This document shows, piece by piece, positions 7,917 to 14,796 of a stretch of 41,944 nt of DNA. The notes under the pieces were generated by a model. It did not search any database, was not told where the DNA came from, and saw nothing but the letters and a program-made list of their open reading frames with translations. Made by a program: the position numbers and the translations under genes. Position 1 is the first letter of the stretch; every line of letters begins with the position of its first letter. Origin of the DNA: Collinsella aerofaciens (GTDB lineage: Bacteria > Actinomycetota > Coriobacteriia > Coriobacteriales > Coriobacteriaceae); NCBI RefSeq assembly GCF_009876115.1, contig NZ_WWSY01000018.1, positions 1 to 41,944 of the forward strand, given 5' to 3'.

Positions 7917-9806
7917 ATGAACGGAGTTTTGCTCATGGTTGTGGCCGCGGCGGTGCTCGCCTGCGGCTATCTGGGCTATGGCCGCTGGCTGGCCAACAAG
8001 TGGGGCGTTGACAAAGAGGCCCTCACGCCGGCCAAGCGCATGAAGGACGGCAAGAGCTTCTCGCCCGTCTCCGCCTTCACCGCGTTCTCGCACCAGTTCA
8101 GCTCGATCTGCGGTGCTGGCCCTGTCACGGGTACGATCGTCGCCATGGCCTTTGGCTGGCTGCCTGTCGTGCTCTGGGTCCTCATCGGCGGCATCTTCTT
8201 TGGCGCCGTCCACGACTTTGGTGCCCTGTACGCTTCGATGAAGAACAACGGCAAGTCGCTCGCTCAGCTCATCGAGAAGTACATCGGCAAGACCGGCCGT
8301 CGCCTGTTCCTGCTGTTCTGCTGGCTGTTCTGCATCATCGTCATCGCCGCCTTCACCGACATGGTCTGCAAGACGTTCATGTTCACCCCGGCCGTTGACG
8401 CTTCTGGTGCTGCTACCGGTGCCATCGACTTCACCAAGTCCTATGCCGCCGGCTGCGCTGGTACCATCTCCATCCTGTTCACCTTCGTCGCTATCGCCTT
8501 TGGTTGGGCCCAGAAGAAGTTCAACCTCACCGGCGCTGCCGAGTTCGTCACCGGCGTGGTCCTCATGGTTCTCATGTTCGCCGTCGGTATGCAGTTCCCG
8601 GTCTACCTGGATAAGTTCCAGTGGTTCGCCGTCGTCATGGTCTACCTGGTCTTCGCTGGCGCTATGCCCATCCAGATGCTCAAGACCCCGCGTGACTACC
8701 TCACTTCCATCATGATGATCGTCATGATCGTCTGCGCTGTCCTCGGCATCGTCGTCCTGGGCGTCAACGGTCAGGCCACTATCACCGCTCCGGTCTTCAC
8801 CGGCTTCTCCACTGCCTCCGGCATGATGTTCCCGGTCCTGTTCGTCTCCGTCGCTTGCGGTGCTCTCTCCGGTTTCCACAGCCTCGTTTCTTCCGGCACC
8901 TCTTCTAAGCAGGTCGAGAAGGAGCAGGACGCCGTCAAGGTCGGTTACGGCGCCATGATCGTCGAGTCCTTCGTCGGCATCCTTGCCATCATCGTCGCCG
9001 GCATCATGTTCTCCGACATGAACACCGCCGGTACCGGCGCCCTCAACGCCGGTGTCGCTTCCACCCCGTTCCAGATCTTCGCCGCTGGCATCTCCCGCGG
9101 TATGCAGGCCTTCGGTGTTGACGGCACGCTCGCTACCGTCTTTATGACCATGAACGTCTCCGCTCTGGCCCTGACCTCGCTCGACGCCGTCGCCCGCATC
9201 GCCCGCACCTCGTTCTCCGAGTTCTTTGCCCAGACCAACGATGCCCTGGCCATCGAGTCCAAGGCCGGCTATATGAAGGTCCTCGGCAACCCCTGGTTCG
9301 CCACGGTCGTTACCTTGCTTCCTGGTCTCGCCCTCGCTTTTGGTGGCTATGCCAACATCTGGCCGCTCTTTGGTGCTTCCAACCAGCTGCTCGGCGGCAT
9401 GACCATGATCACCCTCGCCGTGTTCTGCAAGTGCACCGGCCGCAAGGGCTGGATGCTCTATGTGCCCGTCGTCTTCCTGCTCTGCTGCACCTTCACCTCG
9501 CTGGTCCAGAGCGCCATGGGCTGCATGACCGCCGTCCAGGCCTACGGTTTCTTCGGTACCATCCCGGCTACCGCCACCACGGCCGCCGTCTCCGTCGCAG
9601 CCACCAAGGGCCTGCAGCTCGTCTTTGCCGTCCTGCTGATGGTCCTGGGCCTCATCGTTGCCGTTAACTGCCTCAAGGAGTTCTTCGGCAAGGAGGCCGG
9701 CTCCATGCCCGACGAGGAGCCCGAGTGGTCCGAGATGGGCAAGGCCGAGTACGGCCGCGCCGCTGCCGCTGAGGCTCCCGTCGACGCCGAGGCCGCCAAG
9801 GCTTAG
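7917..9806 (+). CDS. cstA: Carbon starvation protein CstA family transporter
   Basis: This polytopic membrane protein belongs to the CstA/BtsT family, whose studied members import peptides or pyruvate. Its 629 residues begin with the family signature GKSFSPVSAFTAFSHQFSSICGAGP in near-complete form (residues about 43-67). More than a dozen hydrophobic segments follow, and the tail is hydrophilic and acidic. It is shorter than E. coli CstA (about 700 residues). GAGGAGG sits just before the ATG. Codon use is strongly biased to C-ending codons, which suggests high expression. The leader (palindromic operator, Ile/Val peptide, terminator) suggests control by amino-acid supply. It stands alone between its own promoter and terminator. 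Confidence 0.9.
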   Translation: MNGVLLMVVAAAVLACGYLGYGRWLANKWGVDKEALTPAKRMKDGKSFSPVSAFTAFSHQFSSICGAGPVTGTIVAMAFGWLPVVLWVLIGGIFFGAVHDFGALYASMKNNGKSLAQLIEKYIGKTGRRLFLLFCWLFCIIVIAAFTDMVCKTFMFTPAVDASGAATGAIDFTKSYAAGCAGTISILFTFVAIAFGWAQKKFNLTGAAEFVTGVVLMVLMFAVGMQFPVYLDKFQWFAVVMVYLVFAGAMPIQMLKTPRDYLTSIMMIVMIVCAVLGIVVLGVNGQATITAPVFTGFSTASGMMFPVLFVSVACGALSGFHSLVSSGTSSKQVEKEQDAVKVGYGAMIVESFVGILAIIVAGIMFSDMNTAGTGALNAGVASTPFQIFAAGISRGMQAFGVDGTLATVFMTMNVSALALTSLDAVARIARTSFSEFFAQTNDALAIESKAGYMKVLGNPWFATVVTLLPGLALAFGGYANIWPLFGASNQLLGGMTMITLAVFCKCTGRKGWMLYVPVVFLLCCTFTSLVQSAMGCMTAVQAYGFFGTIPATATTAAVSVAATKGLQLVFAVLLMVLGLIVAVNCLKEFFGKEAGSMPDEEPEWSEMGKAEYGRAAAAEAPVDAEAAKA

Positions 9807-9847
9807 TTGACCTGACGAGTTGAACGTCACATCTATATGACTTGGAA

Positions 9848-9885
9848 AGACCGGGCCCGCGACTTCGCGGGCTCGGTCTTTTTTT
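9848..9885 (+). terminator. cstA terminator
   Basis: AGACCGGGCCCGCG pairs with CGCGGGCTCGGTCT (one G-T type mismatch) and is followed by seven T residues. It lies 41 bases after the cstA stop. Confidence 0.93.
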
Positions 9886-9990
9886 CATGCAAAAGCGGGT
9901 GACGCTCGAGTGTTCTCGCAGATGTTTTGCGTGGATAAGGGCGCGCGTTGTACCATATAGACGTATATGTGTGCATATGAAAGGGGCCCC

Positions 9991-12162
9991 GTGGCCAAGA
10001 CGGTATATTCCGATAACCAAAATAATGTCGATGCCCTGGCTGAACGTCTGAGCAGCCAGACGTCGCTTTCTGCCGAGCGTGCCAAGCTGGTTGCCTACGA
10101 CCTGCTCTGCCGCAAGGCGCTCAAGATTAAGTCGAGTGCGCTGGCGCAGATTTTCCGCTCCGTCGATAAGGAATGTGACACCAAGGCGATGCGCGATGAG
10201 CTTATCGCGGCAAATATCGTGACAAAGATCGAGGGTAGCGGCATTAACGGGCGCCCGGCGTTCTATACCATCAATGCCGAGATCCGCGATGCCCAGGAGC
10301 AACCTGCCGAGTCCGTCGAGGATTTTGTCGTCGAGGATTCCGCTGACGTGCCTGCTGTGGAAGAAGCTGCTCCGCGTGAGCATGTCGATACCGATGAGTT
10401 GCTCGATGAGAACGTCGTGCGTGCCTTTACGGCCAAGGCAGGACGCGGCGGTTTTGGCGGGGGCGGCAAGCGCGATGCGCAGCGCCGCGCCCAGCAGGAG
10501 CGCTTCCGTCGCGCCGTTGCTCAAAAGGGTGAGACGGATGCTGAGGCCGTCGAGGAAAAGTCCGTCGGGATGCAGGAGCCGACTCGCACTCAAGAGCATG
10601 CTGAGATCCAGGAGCCCAAGCGTCGCCGCGGTGCCCATTTTAAGGCCGAGCAGCGAGGTATTGCGTGCGAGGTCCAGGATTCCGTCGAGGCTGCTGACGC
10701 GTCCGATGAACTGGCCAAGAAGGCTCCGGGTTCATGCCGTCCCGGACGTTGTTTTGCGGGGCGTGCGTATCCCGTAAGGCGTCAGGAGAAGAGCGAGCCG
10801 GCTTCGGCCACTCAGGACGAGAAGGCCATTGAGCCGGCGGCTCGCGAACAGAAGCCTGTTGAGCCGCAGCTTGAGGTTGATGCCGAGGCCAAGGGCCAGC
10901 AGCCTACTGATGAGCAGGCGGAGCAGGGCGCGTCGAGCAAGCCTCGCCGCCGTCGCCATCGTGGGGGCCGCAGTTCCCATGCCGAGACTGCAGCCGAGAA
11001 GACCACGCCGCAGGACGAGGATGCGAAGGTCGAGGTTTCATCGGGGCAGCCTAAGCGCCAGCCAGCGAAGGAGAGTAAGTCCGATCGTCCGCAGAAGCAG
11101 GCGCCTATGCCGAAGCGCGAGCGCAATTCCCAAGGCGATTCTAAGCGCAAGTCTCAGAAGAAGCCGGAGTCTACCGCAGCAGATACCGCTGCCCAGCAGC
11201 CCAAGTCGGCAGTCCACGGCGAGGTCTCGGCGTTTGCCCTTGCCCGCGTTTTAGGCAGGCAGCTGCTCAAAGTTGTCCCTACGCCTACGGCGCTCTCTAA
11301 GATCAAGGAGCAGCAGACACAGATCGTAAAGGTCGAGGGCAAGGACGGCAAAAAGGCTCCGCAGCGCACTCAGCACAACGAGATGTCCAACCGCAAGATT
11401 GCCGAGGAAATCGCAATCATCCAGGCTTGGATCGAGCAGAACCGAGGTGCCGATACGCCGGTTGCCTCGCGCCGCCAGCGTGCCTACCAGATCTTTAACG
11501 ACGAGAAGGCTTTTGACGGCAAGCACGGTGAGCGCCTGATCAGACGTATGACCGAAAAGGGCATTAGCATGCAGGCGATCAAGGTCGCCCCCAATCGCCC
11601 CGTGCACTTTACGGGCTTCTTTACGCTGGGTGCCGACAAGCCGTTCATTATGGTCGAGAACCTGGATACCTACGACGAGATCGTCAAGCTCCTGCGCGGA
11701 CGCAAACATGCCAAGCTCTTTGGTACCAAGGTGGGCGGCGTGATTTTTGGCGGCGGCTGCAAGGCGAGCGTCTCGCACGCACTGGATGATTATCTGGCTG
11801 AGATTGGCTATCGCTTTAACTACGTCTACTACGTGGGTGATATCGATCGCGAGGGCGCGCGCATCGTCGAGCAGGCTCGCAATGCCAATGTGGTTGAGAT
11901 TCGCCTGCATGCCGGCATGTACCGCGCCATGCTCGCCGAGCATAAGCGTCGCGTGAAGGCCGGCGGCGAGTGCGAGCCCGCGGCTGCCAACCAGGGCGTG
12001 CCGCAGAACCTGGCAGCGACGATCAAGGATCTGCCCATGGTTACGCGCGTGCAGTTCCGCAACGTGCTACGTGAAGGCGGGCGCATTCCGCAGGAGATTC
12101 TGATGACCGCAGACTATCGGGATGGCGACTCGGGAAGCTTCGACCGCATGCTGAACAACTAG
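9991..12162 (+). CDS. Uncharacterised protein: N-terminal helix-turn-helix-like region, charged linker, JetD/Toprim-like C-terminus
   Basis: This 723-residue protein is not one I recognise by name. Residues about 1-100 look like a winged helix. About 105-420 are low complexity, rich in Glu, Lys, Pro, Gln and Arg, probably disordered. About 425-723 form a folded domain with MVENLDTYDE, VIFGGGCKASVSHALDD and YYVGDIDREGARI. The E / GGG / D-x-D pattern resembles the Toprim fold of JetD (DUF2220), the nuclease of Wadjet systems. No JetA, JetB or JetC is nearby. The GTG at 9991 is chosen because AAAGGGG precedes it; an ATG at 9967 has no such site. The family assignment is an inference. Confidence 0.6.
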   Translation: MAKTVYSDNQNNVDALAERLSSQTSLSAERAKLVAYDLLCRKALKIKSSALAQIFRSVDKECDTKAMRDELIAANIVTKIEGSGINGRPAFYTINAEIRDAQEQPAESVEDFVVEDSADVPAVEEAAPREHVDTDELLDENVVRAFTAKAGRGGFGGGGKRDAQRRAQQERFRRAVAQKGETDAEAVEEKSVGMQEPTRTQEHAEIQEPKRRRGAHFKAEQRGIACEVQDSVEAADASDELAKKAPGSCRPGRCFAGRAYPVRRQEKSEPASATQDEKAIEPAAREQKPVEPQLEVDAEAKGQQPTDEQAEQGASSKPRRRRHRGGRSSHAETAAEKTTPQDEDAKVEVSSGQPKRQPAKESKSDRPQKQAPMPKRERNSQGDSKRKSQKKPESTAADTAAQQPKSAVHGEVSAFALARVLGRQLLKVVPTPTALSKIKEQQTQIVKVEGKDGKKAPQRTQHNEMSNRKIAEEIAIIQAWIEQNRGADTPVASRRQRAYQIFNDEKAFDGKHGERLIRRMTEKGISMQAIKVAPNRPVHFTGFFTLGADKPFIMVENLDTYDEIVKLLRGRKHAKLFGTKVGGVIFGGGCKASVSHALDDYLAEIGYRFNYVYYVGDIDREGARIVEQARNANVVEIRLHAGMYRAMLAEHKRRVKAGGECEPAAANQGVPQNLAATIKDLPMVTRVQFRNVLREGGRIPQEILMTADYRDGDSGSFDRMLNN

Positions 12163-12170
12163 ATTCTGCC

Positions 12171-12307
12171 GGCCCCGGGAGAGCGGGGACACCGGCTTAG
12201 GTTTCCTGCTCTACAGTCCTGCTCACGACGGAGGCCACATTAAGTGGCCTCCTGTTCGTGCGGAACTCGCGATAAACCTAAGCCGGTGTCCCCGCTCTCC
12301 CGGGGCC
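12171..12307 (+). repeat. Hairpin element copy 3 (34-bp perfect arms)
   Basis: Arms 12171-12204 and 12274-12307 are perfectly complementary over 34 bp. The 69-nt core (12205-12273) shares CCTGCTCTACAGTCCTGC, loop ATTAA and CGGAACTCGCGAT with copies 1 and 2, with another fully paired inner stem (GGAGGCCAC with GTGGCCTCC). It starts eight bases after the preceding stop codon. Arms of copies 1 and 3 are loosely alike in pattern but not in sequence. Confidence 0.9.
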
Positions 12308-12427
12308 TGTGGTTACTTGGTTGTTGCATGCGGCTCGCTTTTCGGAACAGGGCTGATAATTCTAGATGCAAGGCGCTCTTGGTCGTTATGGGCCTGGGGC
12401 GTCTGTCTTATATAGGTAGATTCCTTG

Positions 12428-12452
12428 CGGGTTCGAATCCCTCCGCTTGCCC
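12428..12452 (+). pseudogene. tRNA 3'-end fragment
   Basis: The + strand reads GCGGGTTCGAATCCC, then TCCGCTTGCCCA: a T-arm and CCA-like end with no matching 5' half. Seventeen bases (GGGTTCGAATCCCTCCG) equal the T-arm of the intact tRNA-Gln on the opposite strand 50 bases away. A degenerate copy of the nearby terminator hairpin lies at about 12371-12404. It is likely a relic of a duplicated tRNA gene or of an integration event. Confidence 0.45.
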
Positions 12453-12460
12453 ACAAGAAA

Positions 12461-12490
12461 GCGCCCTGAGCCGTTATGGGCTCAGGGCGC
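12461..12490. terminator. Bidirectional hairpin terminator after tRNA-Gln
   Basis: GCGCCCTGAGCC (12461-12472) pairs perfectly with GGCTCAGGGCGC (12479-12490). On the - strand it follows the tRNA by 10 bases and is followed by TTTCTTG; on the + strand TCAATTTTA follows. Confidence 0.8.
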
Positions 12491-12500
12491 TCAATTTTAA

Positions 12501-12575
12501 TGGCTGGGACGGAGGGATTCGAACCCCCAACAGCCGGCACCAAAAACCGGAGTTCTACCGTTGAACTACGTCCCA
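12501..12575 (-). tRNA. tRNA-Gln (anticodon TTG)
   Basis: The - strand folds as a complete tRNA of 75 bases. It has a 7-bp acceptor stem (TGGGACG with CGTCCCA), D arm GTTCAACGGTAGAAC, an anticodon loop with TTG inside a CCGG/CCGG stem, T loop TTCGAAT, discriminator G and an encoded CCA. The initial T-A acceptor pair and G discriminator are typical for tRNA-Gln. Confidence 0.95.
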
Positions 12576-12613
12576 ATGTGTGGTGTTGCCCAAAAGCAAC
12601 TCGTTTAGTTTAC

Positions 12614-13519
12614 CTAATCTGCGAGGGCATCGCAAACGCCATCGAGCAGGCGTACGGCGAGTGTCTGCGCGTCGCTGGCCGTGAAGGTGCCGTTGTAGCG
12701 CGTCATGCCCGTTAGCTCAATGCGAATGCGTGCCGGCTTCTGCTGCGCGGCGACATTGGCAGTGCGGATGCGCTGGGCCAGGTTGTGGCACTCGGCGAGG
12801 GCAATCGTGGCGCGCGGTGCGGCGTCGGCGGGCAGCTCGTCGCTTGCAATCTCGAGCACCAGGTCAACGTCGGTTGGGACCTCGGAGTCGCAGAGCATCA
12901 TGCCGCTGTTGTCGGTCGTTGCCGTGGCGATATTCCACATGCGCGACGCAACACTGCGTGCGATGGGGTCCTCGCCGATAACGGCAATCTGGAAGCGCTC
13001 GAGCACGTTGGCGGCGCGAGCAAAACCGATGCGGGACTCGGCTTCGGTGACCGAGGGCTTGCCCTCCCACACATGGTGCAGGCGGTTGATGTAGGCGTAG
13101 GTGTCCTGGAAGGCCATGCCGTCGGCAAACAGGCCGACATTTTCCTGGAACTGCTGCAGGGCGGCCTCGGTATGCGGACCAAAGTAGCCGTCGTCTTCAC
13201 CACAGGCAAAGCCCAAAACGTTGAGAGCGCGCTGCAGGGCCTGCACATCGGCGCCATGGAAATTGGGCATGCGCAGATAGAGGGTGCGGTCGCCCAGCTT
13301 ATACGAAGCGTCTACAAGGGCGCTCCAGCAGGGGATATCGACGGCATGACCGGCAGCAAGGCCGCTGTCGAGCCTGAAGGTGCTGACGGCCTGCTCAGTG
13401 GTGGCTCCAAAGCACTTGTCGGTGACTTCGGCGGCATCAATCGTGTAGCCGAGCTGCAGGAGACGAGACTGCACGTCCTCGACGGCTGCTCCTTGCATGC
13501 CCGTTGTAATAGGTTCCAT
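12614..13519 (-). CDS. Peptidoglycan-binding domain protein (possible CwlM-like)
   Basis: This 301-residue protein has no signal peptide. Two tandem PG_binding_1-like repeats are visible: residues about 1-70 (GMQGAAVEDVQSRLLQLGY, then FGATTEQAVSTFR) and about 85-150 (GADVQALQRALNVLGF, then FGPHTEAALQQFQ). The C-terminal half (about 170-301) ends with LAVRLLDGVCDALAD. Its position and length resemble the amidase-3-type domain of actinobacterial CwlM, but I do not see the zinc ligands. CwlM itself is a cytoplasmic regulator of peptidoglycan precursor synthesis, so a similar role is possible but unproven. AAAGGGG precedes the ATG. It lies just upstream of tRNA-Gln. Confidence 0.7.
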   Translation of the reverse strand: MEPITTGMQGAAVEDVQSRLLQLGYTIDAAEVTDKCFGATTEQAVSTFRLDSGLAAGHAVDIPCWSALVDASYKLGDRTLYLRMPNFHGADVQALQRALNVLGFACGEDDGYFGPHTEAALQQFQENVGLFADGMAFQDTYAYINRLHHVWEGKPSVTEAESRIGFARAANVLERFQIAVIGEDPIARSVASRMWNIATATTDNSGMMLCDSEVPTDVDLVLEIASDELPADAAPRATIALAECHNLAQRIRTANVAAQQKPARIRIELTGMTRYNGTFTASDAQTLAVRLLDGVCDALAD

Positions 13520-13657
13520 GAACGAACCCCTTTCGGCGTACCATTCGTACTATTTGAGCGTCTGTCGGATAGACAACGCAAAGGGATGCATAAACATGCA
13601 CTCAACAGTGTAGCAAGTTGTGCCTAAATACGCTGCTGACAGGTTTTATAACCCCCG

Positions 13658-14683
13658 CTAGTTAAGGCGCTCCACAAAGAAATCTGCCATGGAGAGGAAC
13701 AGTTCACGTGCATGCGGGTCGAGCGAAACGTCCTCGATGGCCGCTTTGGCCTTGGCGGTCAGGTCGAGCGCATAAGTGTGGGCGTAATCGATAGAGCCGG
13801 TCTCCTGGAAGATCTCCACGGCGCGCGCGAGCTGCGCGGGGTCCTCGGTGCCCGAGGAGAGGATTGCTTCAATCTCGTCGTGATGGCGCTTATCAGACAG
13901 GGCGTGCACGGCGACGAGCGTGCGCTTACCCTCGGTGATGTCGGTGCGGAAGTCCTTGTTGGCGGCCTCCTTGGTACCGATCAAGTTGAGCAGATCATCT
14001 TGAATCTGGAAGGCAAGGCCCGTGTGCAGGCCAAAGGCGCGTAGCGCCTCAATTTGCTCCTCGCTGCCTCCGCCAATGATGGCTCCGGTGGCAAGCGGCG
14101 TCGCTCCGCTGTAGTACGCGGTCTTGTGCGTCGCCATGTCCAGGTAATCGTCGACCGAGATGTCGAAGCGTGCGTCACGGACCCAGCCCAAGTCGAGCGC
14201 CTGACCCTCGATGGTGCGGACGATCATCTCGGTGAGCTCGTGAAGTACGCGCAGCTTTACGCCTGCCTCGAGCGTTGGATCGTCGAGAACCGTCTTGGTG
14301 ACCATGGTGAGCGCCAGGTCGCCGCAGTTGATGGCAAGCCCCGTGCCCTCGGTAAGGTGCATGCAGGGCTTGCCGCGGCGCAGCTGACCGTTATCGGCGA
14401 TGTCGTCGTGGATGAGCGCACCCGACTGGAAATGCTCGATGGCCGCCGCGGCGCTGCGGGCGCCCTCAAAGCTGCCGCCCACTGCGGTTGCGGCGAGCAT
14501 GCAGATAAGCGGGCGGTGGCGCTTGCCGGCGTTGGCCGTAAAAGCCGAGAGCGGCGCGTACAGGTAGCGCTCGATATCGGCAGAGGTCGCCTGTCCGTCA
14601 AAGAACGTGGCCAGATAGTCGTTGATCTGGTCAAAGTGCTGGGCTAAAAAGCTGGTAAACGGACTGGACACGGGTTCTCGCAT
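13658..14683 (-). CDS. Polyprenyl (geranylgeranyl/farnesyl-type) diphosphate synthase
   Basis: This enzyme condenses isopentenyl diphosphate with allylic diphosphates to make isoprenoid chains. The 341-residue protein has the first Asp-rich motif in LIHDDIADNGQLRRGKP and the second in FQIQDDLLNLIG, with GQALDLGW and KTAYYSG between them. This is the trans-isoprenyl synthase pattern. The second motif reads DDLLN rather than DDxxD. Product chain length cannot be told from sequence by eye. The ATG at 14683 has only a weak AAGAAAG upstream. It is separate from the PTS gene, 113 bases downstream of it on the same strand. Confidence 0.9.
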   Translation of the reverse strand: MREPVSSPFTSFLAQHFDQINDYLATFFDGQATSADIERYLYAPLSAFTANAGKRHRPLICMLAATAVGGSFEGARSAAAAIEHFQSGALIHDDIADNGQLRRGKPCMHLTEGTGLAINCGDLALTMVTKTVLDDPTLEAGVKLRVLHELTEMIVRTIEGQALDLGWVRDARFDISVDDYLDMATHKTAYYSGATPLATGAIIGGGSEEQIEALRAFGLHTGLAFQIQDDLLNLIGTKEAANKDFRTDITEGKRTLVAVHALSDKRHHDEIEAILSSGTEDPAQLARAVEIFQETGSIDYAHTYALDLTAKAKAAIEDVSLDPHARELFLSMADFFVERLN

Positions 14684-14796
14684 TCTTTCTTAGGTTGCAT
14701 CGTTGCGGTGTGCAGATACCATATTGCCACATTGGAGTTGCCGGCGCGTCTGTTTTGGCGATTTGGGGAAACGGGACGCGTTCGCGTGCCGGCTGC

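Noticed and set aside
7758..9830. 690-codon open frame on the - strand opposite cstA
   Set aside because: It mirrors a gene with strong codon bias, is dominated by Gly/Asp/Glu/Ala repeats, and has no family motif. CstA on the + strand has clear family motifs.
12244..12564. Open frames across hairpin element 3 and the tRNA region
   Set aside because: They run through structured RNA and repeat sequence and lack ribosome binding sites.
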